Shown: positions 25,875-35,709 of the stretch, piece after piece
How the letters are laid out: each line of letters opens with the position of its first letter
Numbering within the stretch: the stretch's first letter is position 1
Source of the DNA: Helicobacter rodentium ATCC 700285
GTDB lineage: Bacteria > Campylobacterota > Campylobacteria > Campylobacterales > Helicobacteraceae
Reading direction: 5' to 3'
NCBI RefSeq assembly: GCF_000687535.1
Contig: NZ_JHWC01000011.1
Location: forward strand, 1 to 59,039
DNA: 59,039 bases
Program-made: the position numbers and the translations under genes
The notes under the pieces: model-generated
What the model was told of the DNA's origin: nothing
The model's input: only the letters and a program-made list of their open reading frames with translations
Databases searched by the model: none

Positions 25875-28076
25875 TTAATCCAATCGCAATATGCGCACAA
25901 TGTCCCCACTAACACTAACGCGATTGGGATAATTTGCAAAAAGTAAAATTTGAATGATATTACTTTTTAAATAACAATCGCTTAACAAAAGGGAGTTTTT
26001 ACCAAAATTAACTTGAGTTAATAATATCTGATTTTGCCCTATCGTGTATTGCGTGTAAAAGTTGTCATAAAGGTTAATAATCGCTTGAGGTGTTGAATTA
26101 GGAGGACTCTGTTTAGAATCCCAAAAGACAAAAGTGTTGGAATGCAGAGGTTTTCCATTTTTTAAATCCACATTAGCAAAACTATAAACATTTGCCAATA
26201 GAGGCAAAATGCGCAAGGGTAGAATCCAATATACTTTTGCTCCCTTAACCAATGTTATGGGTGTAGATTCCGATTCTAATTCCTTTAAATAATCCTCTGC
26301 ACCTTTGTCTCTTGCAAGGATTTCAAAGATTTTATTCCATTCTTTTGAGGGGTGAGTTTGCATTGCGGTGGCAAGTTGTAAAGAAAAATTATAAAACAAT
26401 GTGGGCGAGGAACTAAATAGAATCTTTGCAATTGGAAAATTTATAGCTCCCGAATGTCTTGCGCCATCAAGCAAGACCTGCGCCTTTGTAAAATAACGCA
26501 AAGCATATCCATAATCCCACCAAGAAAGTAAAATATCTTGAGGATTTAACTTGGAATCCAAATCTTTCAATGCTTGAACTTCTGTATGCGTTAAAATCGG
26601 CTGTGGTATTCTATAATTTAAATTTGCAATAAAAAGAGCAGATATAGCACTTACCACAAGCAAACTTGGGACAAGGAATCTTGCAAAAAGACTTAAAAAT
26701 TTCAACAAAAAAAATGCAATACCTAAGGCAATAATGGGAGTTAAGAAAAAACTAAAACGCATACCTAGTTGAATGGAAGCCAAGCCCAAGAAGCAAAAGG
26801 GCAAAAGCAAAAAAAAGAGAAATTTGCACTCCTTAAATTTCTCACCATACTTAGCAAAATCCAAAGAAGTTTTTAGATTCCACCCCAACAATCTTAAACG
26901 ATAGGGATTAAATCTTGGGAAAACACTCACAACTCCAAAGGACATAAATCCAAAAAGTGCCAAGCTAAAGATTCCAACCCCTCCACTGCGACTTATGAGT
27001 GTTGGCAAATTAGAGGGCATTGTTTCTAAAATTCCATTGACCACAGAGGCATAAACATAAGTCTTTGCATATTGTGTTGCGCCAAAAATATAAGCATTGA
27101 TTTGCGCTAACAATGGGTTAAGCAATCCAAAAGCCACTGCATACACTACGGCAAAAAGTAGCCAAACCCAAAACCATTGCGGAAACCTTGCAATTCCAAA
27201 AAGGAGAAAAATTAATACAAGGAAACCAAAAGGGGAGGGTGTAAGAATCACCAAAAAAACAGAAATTAATAGAATGCTCTTAGGTGTGATTCTTCGCATT
27301 TTAAAGAAATTTATAAGCTCTAAGCACAGAAAAAATAAAAATCCCAAAAGCAATAAATTTTGGATTCCATTGTGCCAAGCAATCGCCAAATAACCAAAAA
27401 GCGCAAAAAGCACAAGGTGCTTTAGAGACAAGCGGGGTGTGCTTAAAAATTGCAATAAAAAAAGTAGGGCAAACAAAGGAAATGTAAGCAATAACATATC
27501 TGTATCAAAATATCCCACTCCTACGCGCTGATAAAAACTAGGAGAAAGAATCGCAACTAAACTCGCCAAAAACGATAACAAGGGGATAAATGGGGCTAGA
27601 GAGAGTAAATCTTGACTCTGTGATTGCAATTTTAGGGAAATCCATAAATCATTGCGTAAAACTTTGATAGAAATTTGATAGACCAACCAATAAAGCCCAA
27701 CAGCTGTGCTTACACTAAAAAAAACACTGCTCCAAGTCAAAACAAATCCTAAATTTGTGCAAAACGCAAGGATTCCACCAAGAATTGCAAGAGGGTGCAA
27801 AGTGTTAAATGCCCTCAATATCTCCCCCAATTTAGGGTCAGTATTTAACAAATCAAGGAAATCTCGCGCACCTTTTGCATAATGGTAAGCGTCCATTGAA
27901 GTAAGAATCAATGTCCCTTCAAAAAAATTTTGAGGTATTTGCAAGTGTAAAAAATCTATAAAATGGAATACAAAATGAATCCCACACAACACCGCAATAA
28001 AAAAGAAATGAAAAAACAAAATTAGATTAAAATTTGTGCTTTGAGTGCTTAGATATTTTTTGAGAGTTTTGAGCAT
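25875..28076 (-). CDS. pglB: PglB-type oligosaccharyltransferase (STT3 family)
   Basis: Inner-membrane enzyme that transfers a lipid-linked glycan to Asn in D/E-x-N-x-S/T sequons. The 733-residue protein has about 13 hydrophobic helices (residues 15-490). It carries the metal/acceptor Asp in 'LTSMDAYHYAKGARDF', the 'VGYFDTDMLLL' motif, the EL5 Glu ('VNGILETMPSN') and the hallmark 'LLSWWDYGYALRYF' (WWDYG). The MxxI motif of bacterial PglB aligns to ILPL here ('LPLRILPLLANVYSF'), so it is divergent. It lies outside the pgl locus (pglK is 23 kb away), as described for the two pglB genes of H. pullorum relatives; I cannot tell pglB1 from pglB2. Confidence 0.92.
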   Translation of the reverse strand: MLKTLKKYLSTQSTNFNLILFFHFFFIAVLCGIHFVFHFIDFLHLQIPQNFFEGTLILTSMDAYHYAKGARDFLDLLNTDPKLGEILRAFNTLHPLAILGGILAFCTNLGFVLTWSSVFFSVSTAVGLYWLVYQISIKVLRNDLWISLKLQSQSQDLLSLAPFIPLLSFLASLVAILSPSFYQRVGVGYFDTDMLLLTFPLFALLFLLQFLSTPRLSLKHLVLFALFGYLAIAWHNGIQNLLLLGFLFFLCLELINFFKMRRITPKSILLISVFLVILTPSPFGFLVLIFLLFGIARFPQWFWVWLLFAVVYAVAFGLLNPLLAQINAYIFGATQYAKTYVYASVVNGILETMPSNLPTLISRSGGVGIFSLALFGFMSFGVVSVFPRFNPYRLRLLGWNLKTSLDFAKYGEKFKECKFLFFLLLPFCFLGLASIQLGMRFSFFLTPIIALGIAFFLLKFLSLFARFLVPSLLVVSAISALFIANLNYRIPQPILTHTEVQALKDLDSKLNPQDILLSWWDYGYALRYFTKAQVLLDGARHSGAINFPIAKILFSSSPTLFYNFSLQLATAMQTHPSKEWNKIFEILARDKGAEDYLKELESESTPITLVKGAKVYWILPLRILPLLANVYSFANVDLKNGKPLHSNTFVFWDSKQSPPNSTPQAIINLYDNFYTQYTIGQNQILLTQVNFGKNSLLLSDCYLKSNIIQILLFANYPNRVSVSGDIVRILRLD

Positions 28077-28217
28077 TCATTATTCTCTTTGGTTTTTGTA
28101 AATGCTTGTAGAATCTTTCCAATGATTGCCAAATATTCTATCAAAGCAAAAGTATAGATAATAATAGAAACTAATCTATCCAAAAGCCAACAAGGAGCTT
28201 TTGGAATAAAAATTTGA

Positions 28218-28607
28218 TTATCTTTTTGAGAATTGTGGGCTTCTTCTTGCTTTGCGTTTTCCGTATTTTTTACGCTCTACCACTCTTGAATCGCGAGTTA
28301 ATAAGCCTTTAGGCTTAAGAATTGCTCTAAAATTTGTATCATAAAGTGCCAATGCTTTAGAGATTCCGTGTCTAAGTGCTTCTGCTTGAGCAGAATATCC
28401 ACTTCCAAAAGCAACTGCCACAATATCCACACTTTTTTCTTGTTTTGTTAAAAGCAATGGCTGCATTACTTTCATTTTAATCGCTTCGTGTCCCCCTAGC
28501 CAATCGTTAAGACTTGTTTCATTGATACTTAATTTGCCACTACCCGGGGCTAACCATACTTTTGCGATAGCTGTTTTTCTTTTTCCTGTTGCATAAATTT
28601 TTGCCAT
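28218..28607 (-). CDS. rpsI: 30S ribosomal protein S9
   Basis: Small-subunit protein whose C-terminal tail reaches the P-site tRNA. 129 residues with '[20 protein letters not shown]', '[12 protein letters not shown]' and the basic C-terminus ending 'RRSPQFSKR' (terminal SKR/ K-R signature). Ten nt after rplM, the universal rplM-rpsI pair. The 140 nt between its stop and pglB hold no gene I trust. Confidence 0.98.
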   Translation of the reverse strand: MAKIYATGKRKTAIAKVWLAPGSGKLSINETSLNDWLGGHEAIKMKVMQPLLLTKQEKSVDIVAVAFGSGYSAQAEALRHGISKALALYDTNFRAILKPKGLLTRDSRVVERKKYGKRKARRSPQFSKR

Positions 28608-28617
28608 TCTTTAATCC

Positions 28618-29046
28618 TTATTTTGATTCTTTGGAAACTTGCGCACTATGCGGGTGATTTGCATCGCAATAGACTTTTAGTTTTTTAATCATTGCGCGTC
28701 CTAGTTTTGTTTTAGGAAGCATACCACGAACAGCTAGTTTATAAAGCTTTTCTGGGTGCTTTTGTAACATTTCTTGAAGAGTTTTTGATTTGGTGCTACC
28801 AAAATATCCTGAATGCGTGAAGTATTCTTTATCTTCTAGTTTCATTCCGCTAAATTTTGCTTTAGGCGCATTTACAACAATCACGAAATCGCCACAATCC
28901 ACATTGGGAGTATAGATTGGTTTGTGCTTACCTCTTAAAAGAGTAGCAATTTCAGTGATGAGACGACCAAATGTTTTACCTTCAGCGTCCAAAACAACCC
29001 AATCGCGTTTAATTTCATTGGCTTTTGCCATTTTGGTAATATTCAT
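28618..29046 (-). CDS. rplM: 50S ribosomal protein L13
   Basis: Large-subunit assembly protein, 142 residues from the ATG at 29046 (MNITKMAKANEIKRDW) with AGGT upstream; other starts up to 29076 lack support. Signatures: 'WVVLDAEGKTFGRLITEIA', 'LLRGKHKPIYTPNVDCGDFV' and 'MLPKTKLGRAMIKKLKVY'. First gene of the rplM-rpsI operon. Confidence 0.97.
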   Translation of the reverse strand: MNITKMAKANEIKRDWVVLDAEGKTFGRLITEIATLLRGKHKPIYTPNVDCGDFVIVVNAPKAKFSGMKLEDKEYFTHSGYFGSTKSKTLQEMLQKHPEKLYKLAVRGMLPKTKLGRAMIKKLKVYCDANHPHSAQVSKESK

Positions 29047-29086
29047 AATTTTACCTTTCATTATAATTTGCTTCAAAAAAGTTAGA

Positions 29087-29092
29087 ATTATA
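29087..29092 (-). promoter_or_regulatory. -10 box for rplM-rpsI
   Basis: TATAAT on the minus strand (context GTTATAATTC), 41 nt upstream of the rplM start, in a strongly AT-rich stretch. Confidence 0.5.
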
Positions 29093-29211
29093 ACATACTT
29101 TTATAATTTTTTCCTTAAATTAAGTTTTATTTTATAAATCTCACTTAATTGGATTGCAAAAATACACTTGCAAAGATTATACTATAGTAAAACAAGAGAG
29201 ATGGAATCAAA

Positions 29212-29772
29212 TTATTTTTTGCAATAATACACAAACGCGGGGGGAATATTATTCCATACAATTTTAGATTTTTTAATCTCACTAAATATTTTATCTCCAT
29301 AGATTCTTTTACGGAATCTCTTTGCGCCCATTGTAGGCAAAATATAAGCAAAAGTAGCAAAATATCCGCCGGGCTTGAGGGCTTCATAAATATTTTCTAA
29401 AATGCGCTTTTGTGCGACTTTGCTTAGAAGAGCCCAAGGAATCCCTGACACAATCACATCAGCAGATTCTATTTGCCTCTCTTTCATCATTGCCTGTAAG
29501 GATTCCGCAGAGCCTAATGCAATATCTAAACTTGGGAATTTTGTATGCAACCTTTCTGCGATTTTAGGATTGATTTCAACAGCAAACAAACGCGCGGAAT
29601 CTGACTTTTTACGCAAAATAACTTTTGTAAAAGCCCCCATTCCGGGACCTATTTCAATAATAGTAGAGGCTTTCTCAATGCCGATATTTTGTGTAATCAT
29701 TTCTGCGAGATACCTAGAACTAGAGCATACAGCACCTGTCCGCTTAGGATTTGTAAGATAATAATGTAGCAA
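29212..29772 (-). CDS. Class I SAM methyltransferase, phospholipid N-methyltransferase-like
   Basis: A 186-residue soluble methyltransferase. N-terminal 'NPKRTGAVCSSSRYLAEMI' and SAM motif I 'TIIEIGPGMGAFTKVIL' resemble bacterial PmtA and rRNA dimethyladenosine transferases. 'ADVIVSGIPWALLSK' takes the place of the NLPY/NPPF catalytic region, as in PmtA. The likely substrate is phosphatidylethanolamine, but other small amines cannot be excluded. It is monocistronic as far as I can see, with a GGAGGG Shine-Dalgarno just upstream. Confidence 0.75.
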   Translation of the reverse strand: MLHYYLTNPKRTGAVCSSSRYLAEMITQNIGIEKASTIIEIGPGMGAFTKVILRKKSDSARLFAVEINPKIAERLHTKFPSLDIALGSAESLQAMMKERQIESADVIVSGIPWALLSKVAQKRILENIYEALKPGGYFATFAYILPTMGAKRFRKRIYGDKIFSEIKKSKIVWNNIPPAFVYYCKK

Positions 29773-29891
29773 TCAACCCTCCTAATTTCTTGTTTGCTTT
29801 GATTAAAAGTCTGTGTTCTATCCTTATAAAAGTTAAAAGGCTTTAAATATTAAAGTGCATTTTACTCAATAAAAAGACAAAAGTTAAAGGC

Positions 29892-30308
29892 TTAATCCCA
29901 TTTTTGCCACAATAAATTTCCACCCATATCAAATAATAACTCCAAACTATCATTAATTTCAATCTCATAACCAAAACCCTTATAATCCACATCGGTAACG
30001 AATGAGCCGGGATACATTTGCTGAACTTTAGCAAAAACTTTTTGCAAGGAAGCACCACCATAGCCTCCTGCCATATTATTGGGATAGGACATATTATGCA
30101 TTGGCTGCATTGGAGCAGGTTGCTGAATTGCATTATTCCCTTGTGCAGAAAGTGTTTGTTGCATTGGTTGGGTTGGAGCCTGATTCTGTGCTGACATAGT
30201 AGCATATTGTGGGGTTTGTGATAGATTGATAGTTTCTTCTGCGGGGGGATTAGGATTTGCCAACAAGGCAGAACTTAAAAATAACAGAGATAAAAGTTTA
30301 GCATCCAT
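29892..30308 (-). CDS. Secreted Gln/Pro/Met-rich protein with PepSY-like C-terminus
   Basis: A 138-residue exported protein. Signal peptide at 1-17 ('AKLLSLLFLSSALLA'), then a low-complexity region rich in Gln, Pro, Ala and Met (about 30-88; includes repeated 'QPM', 'PMQ', 'MQPMH'). The C-terminal 50 residues read like a small PepSY-like beta-domain ('VTDVDYKGFGYEIEINDSLE', 'LLFDMGGNLLWQKW'). The Met/His/Gln-rich stretch could bind copper, but that is speculation. I do not recognise an orthologue. Confidence 0.75.
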   Translation of the reverse strand: MDAKLLSLLFLSSALLANPNPPAEETINLSQTPQYATMSAQNQAPTQPMQQTLSAQGNNAIQQPAPMQPMHNMSYPNNMAGGYGGASLQKVFAKVQQMYPGSFVTDVDYKGFGYEIEINDSLELLFDMGGNLLWQKWD

Positions 30309-30365
30309 TATGTGTCCTTTAAGATTAAATTATGCAAAAGTTTATAGCGATTTTGTCAAGTTTTT

Positions 30366-30610
30366 GTGAAGATTTTTAAAATATTTCGTCAAGCTATATC
30401 AAGAAACGGAATCACTACCTTGCCCTTAGCGGAAGATTCACAGAATCTCATCTATAAAGATTCTATCGCAAAAAGGTTTCTGCATACTAGATTATGGATT
30501 GCTTTGCTCGCGATGACAAGGTGGCTGACTTTCTATCACTGCAAGAAATCCCTAGTTTTCGTGGCAATCTAAATATGGCAAAACAAGCTTTTACAATGGA
30601 ATCTTGCTTT
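30366..30610. repeat. Gap with degenerate pieces of the dispersed repeat
   Basis: This stretch upstream of the secreted-protein gene has no supported gene. It contains 'gattatggattgctttgct' plus 'cgcgatgacaag' (30490-30520) and 'acaatggaatcttgc', which are modules of the repeats seen at 19342 and 57972, as well as Asp-Ser-like word clusters ('gattctatcgc'). Confidence 0.45.
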
Positions 30611-33600
30611 TTAAGATTCTATATTTTTTCCATATTTTTGTTGTATCCACTCACTAAAACGCGCAAGATACATATAAAATAAAGGTACAAAGAAGACTGC
30701 CAAAAAAGTCGCGGCAAGCATTCCACCAAGCACACCTGTGGCAATAGAATGTCGGCTTAAAGCTCCTGCCCCGCTACTTAACGCAAGAGGCAAAACGCCT
30801 ATGCTAAAAGCTAATGAAGTCATTACAATAGGGCGGAATCGGAGTTTTGCTGCACCAATAGCGGATTCCACAATGCTTTTCTTTTCCTGCTCCCTTAAAT
30901 GTGTGGCAAATTCTACGATAAGAATAGCATTCTTTGCTGCAAGGGCGATTAAGACAAGTAATCCAACTTGAAAATAAATATCATTTTCTAAACCTCTTAA
31001 AAAGGTTGCTAAAATTGCCCCAAAAAGCGCAAAAGGAACGGCACTAAGAACAGATAGCGGCATAAGCCAACGCTCATATTGTGCAACAAGAATCAAGAAA
31101 ACAAATATTAGCCCAAAAACAAAGGCTGTTGCGCCACTGCTTTGACTGACTTTTTCTTGATAGGTTGAGCCTGAATAGGCAATGTCGTAACCCTGAGGTA
31201 GAATCTTTTGAGCAATTTCTTCTACTATGGCGATTGTATCTCCGCTAGAATAACCTTCATTTGGATAGCCAACGATTTGTGCCGCAGGAAAGAGATTGAA
31301 GCGATTGACGATTTCTGCACCTATGGTATAATGGAATTTTATAAGAGTGCTTAAAGGCACAAAGTTTCCATCTCTTGATTTCACAAAAACAGAATTTAAG
31401 TTTTCTGGAGTTTTTCTAAAGTCTTGTTCGGATTGCGCAATCACTCTAAAGGTGCGATTAAAAAGCTCAAAATTATTAATATAATAATTCCCAAAAGTTA
31501 CCTGCATTGTCCTAAAAACTTCGTTAATATTGACATTAAGGGCAGACGCCTTTTCCCTGTCTAACTCTATGGCAACTTGCGGAGTATTGACAGATAAATT
31601 TGTAAAGATATGACGAATCTCTTTGCGCTTGAGGGCTTCTTGCACCATTAAATCGGCATATTTTTTAAGGTCTTCTAGGCTTCCACCCTCTTTACTCTGA
31701 ATATAAATATTTACACCACTAGCATCTAAACCGATAATTGTTGGTGAAGGAGTTGCGATAAAACGCGCATTAGGATAATTCTGTAATCTTTGGGTAATCT
31801 CGCGTATAAAAGCCTTGTCGCTTTGGGAGGATTCTTTGCGCTCACTCCAATCAATGAGGCGATAAAATCCTGTTCCACCGCTACTTTTAAGCCCTTGAGA
31901 TAATTGGCTATATCCCGCAATCGTTGTCATTTCTGCAATGAGGGGGTTTTGCTCTAAAATAGCAATCAAATCCTTTTGCACTTGCGTTGTGCGAGAAAGG
32001 GAAGCTCCTTCAGGCAAAAGAGTGTTGATATTGACGATTCCCATATCTTCTGATGGCACAAGTGAGCGGGAAACTCTGCTAAATAAATCGTAAGTAACTA
32101 CAAGCATTCCCACCCAAAGCAACATAAACAATAACCCTCTTTTTAGCACTCTTGCAGTCTGTGAAGAGAATTTTAAAGTAAATTTTTCAAAGAGTGCGTC
32201 AAATTTAGCAATAAGGGCGGGTTTCTTTTCTTGTTTTTTAAGATACATTGCACAAAGACTAGGCGTGAGTGTGAGTGCGACACAGCCGGAAATTACGACT
32301 GAAATTACGATGGTGATTGCAAATTGACGATAAATTTCTCCGCTAAATCCTCCCATAAACGCCACAGGAATGAAGACTGCACTCAAAACAAGCACAATAG
32401 CGATCACGGGAGTTGTGATTTCTTGCATAGATTTTATTGTGGCATCTTTCGCGCTTAAATGCTCTTGATGCATAATGCGTTCTACATTCTCAATGACAAT
32501 GATTGCATCATCTACCACGATTCCAATCGCCAAAATCAACCCAAAAAGCGTTAAAAGATTGATTGTAAAGCCAAAGAGATAAAGTCCAATAAATGTCCCA
32601 ATTAACGAAACAGGAATCGCAATGCAAGGAATAATCGTTGCTCTAAAACTACCCAAGAAAAGATAGATAATTAAAACAACTAGAATAATGGCTTCCACAA
32701 AGGTTTTCATTACTTCTTTCATAGATTCCACGATAAATTCTGTCGGGCGAAAAGGATTAGAATATTTCATTCCTTCAGGAAACTTCAATGCTAGTCTTTC
32801 CATTGTCTTTTGCACATTGTTAGCAACATTAAGAATGTTTGCGCCGGGTTGTAGAGTGATTCTAATGGGAATGGAGGGGGTATTGTTATAAAAGTAAGAA
32901 GTGAGATATTCTTGCGCTCCAAGCTCAACTCTTGCAACATCTTTTAATCTAAGTGCAGAGCCATCGGGGTTTGCTTTAATAATGATATTTTCAAACTCTT
33001 GTGGGCTAGAGAATAAACCTTTAGCAGTGATTGTATAGGCAAAGTCAGCTTGCATTATGGGTTCTACACCAAGTTTTCCGGGTGCAAACTGCGAGTTTTG
33101 CTCTTGGACTTTGTCAATAATGTCTAAGGGTGTTAAATCCAAAGAGGCTAATTTATCAGGCAAAAGCCAAATTCGCATTGCATAATCCGAGCGTCCCCAC
33201 AAATCCACATCGCCAATTCCAGAGATTCGCTTTAATTCATCAATCACATTGAGAATCGCATAATTTGCCAAATAAAGTTGCGTGTGTTGCGGATTATCCG
33301 AATAGATATGATACATTCCTACTACTGCAGTGGAGCGTTTGCGTACGGTAACACCTAGCCGCTGCACTTCGGTAGGAAGCTGATTTAACACAGCTTGCAC
33401 ACGATTATTCACATTAACAACCGCCATATCTGGATTTGCCTCATTGTTGAAAAAAACACTAAGATTCATTGTACCACTAGAAGTCGTAGAGGTTTGGATA
33501 TAAATCATATCCTCTACTCCATTAATGCTATTTTCTAAAATACTTGCAACATTTGTAGAAATTGTCTCTGCACTAGCTCCGGGATAATTTGCGCTCACAA

Positions 33601-33733
33601 CCACTTGAGTGGGGACAAGCTTTGGATATTGTTCTATGGGGAGATTAAAAGCGCAAATAAGCCCAGCAATTACAATGATGATAGAAATTACAGCAGAAAA
33701 AGCCGGACGATGAATAAAAAACTTTGAAAACAT
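30611..33733 (-). CDS. RND multidrug efflux pump inner-membrane subunit (AcrB/CmeB/HAE1 type)
   Basis: Proton-driven efflux transporter of 1040 residues. N-terminal '[20 protein letters not shown]', porter-domain '[19 protein letters not shown]', and the proton relay '[20 protein letters not shown]' (double Asp in TM4) with the matching Lys in '[20 protein letters not shown]'. '[26 protein letters not shown]' marks TM12. It is the HAE1 (drug) rather than the metal subclass. Normally an adaptor and TolC-like channel precede it in an operon, but neither is here: upstream is an unrelated MFS remnant on the same strand and downstream only repeats. Partners must be encoded elsewhere. Confidence 0.92.
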   Translation of the reverse strand: MFSKFFIHRPAFSAVISIIIVIAGLICAFNLPIEQYPKLVPTQVVVSANYPGASAETISTNVASILENSINGVEDMIYIQTSTTSSGTMNLSVFFNNEANPDMAVVNVNNRVQAVLNQLPTEVQRLGVTVRKRSTAVVGMYHIYSDNPQHTQLYLANYAILNVIDELKRISGIGDVDLWGRSDYAMRIWLLPDKLASLDLTPLDIIDKVQEQNSQFAPGKLGVEPIMQADFAYTITAKGLFSSPQEFENIIIKANPDGSALRLKDVARVELGAQEYLTSYFYNNTPSIPIRITLQPGANILNVANNVQKTMERLALKFPEGMKYSNPFRPTEFIVESMKEVMKTFVEAIILVVLIIYLFLGSFRATIIPCIAIPVSLIGTFIGLYLFGFTINLLTLFGLILAIGIVVDDAIIVIENVERIMHQEHLSAKDATIKSMQEITTPVIAIVLVLSAVFIPVAFMGGFSGEIYRQFAITIVISVVISGCVALTLTPSLCAMYLKKQEKKPALIAKFDALFEKFTLKFSSQTARVLKRGLLFMLLWVGMLVVTYDLFSRVSRSLVPSEDMGIVNINTLLPEGASLSRTTQVQKDLIAILEQNPLIAEMTTIAGYSQLSQGLKSSGGTGFYRLIDWSERKESSQSDKAFIREITQRLQNYPNARFIATPSPTIIGLDASGVNIYIQSKEGGSLEDLKKYADLMVQEALKRKEIRHIFTNLSVNTPQVAIELDREKASALNVNINEVFRTMQVTFGNYYINNFELFNRTFRVIAQSEQDFRKTPENLNSVFVKSRDGNFVPLSTLIKFHYTIGAEIVNRFNLFPAAQIVGYPNEGYSSGDTIAIVEEIAQKILPQGYDIAYSGSTYQEKVSQSSGATAFVFGLIFVFLILVAQYERWLMPLSVLSAVPFALFGAILATFLRGLENDIYFQVGLLVLIALAAKNAILIVEFATHLREQEKKSIVESAIGAAKLRFRPIVMTSLAFSIGVLPLALSSGAGALSRHSIATGVLGGMLAATFLAVFFVPLFYMYLARFSEWIQQKYGKNIES

Positions 33734-33767
33734 TAATCTAATCCTATCCTCTTAAACAAAAGCTGTA

Positions 33768-33773
33768 ATTATA
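33768..33773 (-). promoter_or_regulatory. -10 box for the RND pump gene
   Basis: TATAAT on the minus strand (context gagaTATAATtaca), 35 nt upstream of the ATG at 33733. It shows the RND gene has its own promoter and is not part of the neighbouring MFS unit. Confidence 0.45.
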
Positions 33774-33805
33774 TCTCATAAGTGTAAAGGCTTCGTGAAG
33801 CGCAC

Positions 33806-35074
33806 TTATTTTATTTTTGCATAACTCTTGCCTAAAAACACTCCAAGCAACCCCCAAACAAAAGAAATCGCAGCACCACTTAGCAGCACACACAAGATTC
33901 CAATGTTTGCAAGTAGGCTTTCTACTTGAGCAGAGAGTGCGTCTCCTCCGCGATATACGACAGCATCAAGGAAGTTTTTGACTTTATATTTAGAATCCGC
34001 ATCAAGTGGCACAAAGAGCATTTCGCGTCCGGGTTTGACGAGCGCATATTCGCCTACACGGCGGATACTCATCACCACAGCCAAAGGCAAAAATGCAGGG
34101 TGCGTGAAGCTAAGGACGATGAATCCTAGCGCAATGACAAAACCAAGAATACTTAAAAGGCTCGTGATTCCAAAAAATTTTGCAATTTTTGCAGTGAGGA
34201 ATATTTGAATCAGCAATGCAGAAACTTGCACAATGAGGTCAATATTCGCAAATGCTGCGATTCTTGCCTCTCGCGTGGGGAAAACTTCGCGGACAATCCT
34301 TGCTTGTTCCATATACAAAAAGGTAGAAACGCTTGTAAGCAAGAGAATAAAGGCGCAAAGTAGCAACAAATATTTAGAAGCAATGATGAGCTTAAACCCC
34401 ACAAAGGGATTGCTTGAACCAATGGTGTGTTCAAATCGCTCTAACGATTCCGCATTTTCAAAATGCCGCAATTCACGCAAAATAAGATTCTTTAGCACGA
34501 TTCCAATAAGAAGCAGAGCAACAGAGAGAAAGACGAGATTCGCCACACCAAAATTTGCCACCAAAACGCTTACGCTACTTGCCCCCGCAATGCTCCCAAG
34601 ACTTGCCCCTGCGGAGATAATGCCAAAAAGCCTTGTGCTTGCCTCTTTGCTAAAAACATCGGCAAGTAAGCTCCAAGCAGAAGAAAAAGCAAAGAGGTTA
34701 AAGACGCTAATTCACACATAAAACACGCGAGAAAGCCAAATAAATTCGGGTGTGTGTGGCGCAAAAACTTGCATTAACGCATAGAAAATAAGCAGATTGA
34801 GCGCAAAAAAGATAAAGACACAATCCGTATAGAATCTCCGCTTAATCCTGCCACTTAGCCACATTAGAAGCAAAGACGCAAGGATACAGGAAATAAAAGT
34901 TGCCAAAAAGAGCCATTTTAGCTCCTCTTGCCCTCCCTCTAGCCCAAAAGCATCGCGCATAGGACGCAAAATCGCATAAGAGCTAAAGAGCATAAAGATA
35001 AATCCGCAAGAAAGAGCTAGAATCTTAAATTCCCCCTCTTTAAGGCTAAAAAGTTTATGGATGAGGGTTCGCAT
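33806..35074 (-). pseudogene. MFS-type transporter interrupted by one TGA codon (MerR-type promoter)
   Basis: A membrane transporter of about 422 codons with many hydrophobic helices. The start at 35074 (MRTLIHKLFSLKEGEF, RBS AAGGA) leads to 'YAILRPMRDAFGLEGGQEEL', typical of a group of MFS proteins distantly related to NTP/NDP translocases. At 34712-34714 the frame has TGA in 'WLSRVFYV-*-ISVFNLFAFSSAW', where relatives have Trp ('FYVWISVFNLF'), so a TGG-to-TGA change is likely. The frame stays open to 33806 with further helices ('KNFLDAVVYRGGDALSAQVE'). Substrate unknown. It is the most downstream target of the MerR-like promoter set (promoter 35102-35132). Confidence 0.8.
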
Positions 35075-35101
35075 ATCTGTCCTTATCAAATGGATTTTAT
35101 A

Positions 35102-35132
35102 ATTATAAAGCCTGACACTTAGTGTTTGTCAA
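35102..35132 (-). promoter_or_regulatory. MerR-type promoter A, 19-bp spacer with dyad, upstream of the MFS gene
   Basis: Minus-strand -35 TTGACA at 35127-35132 and -10 TATAAT at 35102-35107, separated by 19 bp. The spacer holds the 11-bp palindrome acact-a-agtgt. Nineteen- or 20-bp spacers with a central dyad are the hallmark of promoters activated by MerR-family regulators. One of six related copies between 35.1 and 45.6 kb. Confidence 0.8.
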
Positions 35133-35326
35133 GGGAATTTGAGGAGAATATAAAAAAATAAGATTTTGCTTGATTCCTTTGCTATGAGATTGGTGGGGGG
35201 GCTGAATTTACTAGATTCCTCTTTAGTGAATGAGAAATTTTTAAAAATTTTTGATTATTCCCCTAGTCATTTAAAAAAAGCAAAGAGTAAAATAGGGGGA
35301 TTCCTTACAAACGCCACCGCCTAGAT

Positions 35327-35709
35327 TCACAAAGCACAAAGTTCTTTATAGCTTTTCGCCCCTGCTCGTTTTAGGCTCTCTTTATCGTTTAATGCCATAT
35401 CCAAAACACTTTTTTGTTTATCGGTCGCATTCACATCTGCACCAAGCGCAATGAGGGCTTTTATTGCTTGTATTTTAGGGAGGAGCTAGAGAGAAGTAGA
35501 ATCATCAAGGGCGTTTGGGAAATCTTATGTTTGCCTATTTGAATCTGCGTCCTTGAATCAATGTTTGCACCATATTTACAAGCAATTTTTAGTTTTTCTA
35601 TTTCTTGCTTATTGGCACAACGATGCAAAAAATTCCAGCCGTCCTTGCCATAGCTTTCAAACTCTACCCCTCTCTCAAGCAAAAAGGAGTCTATAATACC
35701 ACTTTTTCT
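35327..35709 (-). pseudogene. Ankyrin-repeat protein remnant
   Basis: Ankyrin-like text is split over two frames: 'LLERGVEFESYGKDGWNFLH' and 'KIACKYGANIDSRTQIQIGK' ending at a TAA near 35461, then 'IKALIALGADVNATDKQKSV' to a TGA at 35327. A single-base shift near 35462 separates them. The 5' part is missing or overlaps the end of the upstream CMD-like gene, with no start codon. It lies downstream of that gene on the same strand, so it was probably its operon partner; ankyrin proteins accompany oxidative-stress enzymes in related bacteria. Confidence 0.7.

Noticed and set aside
24002-28076. Functional coupling of asparagine synthase to PglB (making Asn for glycosylation)
   Set aside because: PglB acts on Asn already in proteins; adjacency alone does not support a special link.
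28049-28183. A possible 44-codon minus-strand frame between rpsI and pglB with a hydrophobic segment (LVSIIIYTFALIEYLAIIG)
   Set aside because: Open, but it has no ATG or GTG, no ribosome-binding site before the TTG, and it overlaps the pglB start. Too weak to call a gene.
33926-34721. Plus-strand frames up to 162 codons opposite the MFS pseudogene
   Set aside because: The minus strand has obvious transporter text in one frame apart from a single TGA; the plus-strand products look like nothing known.
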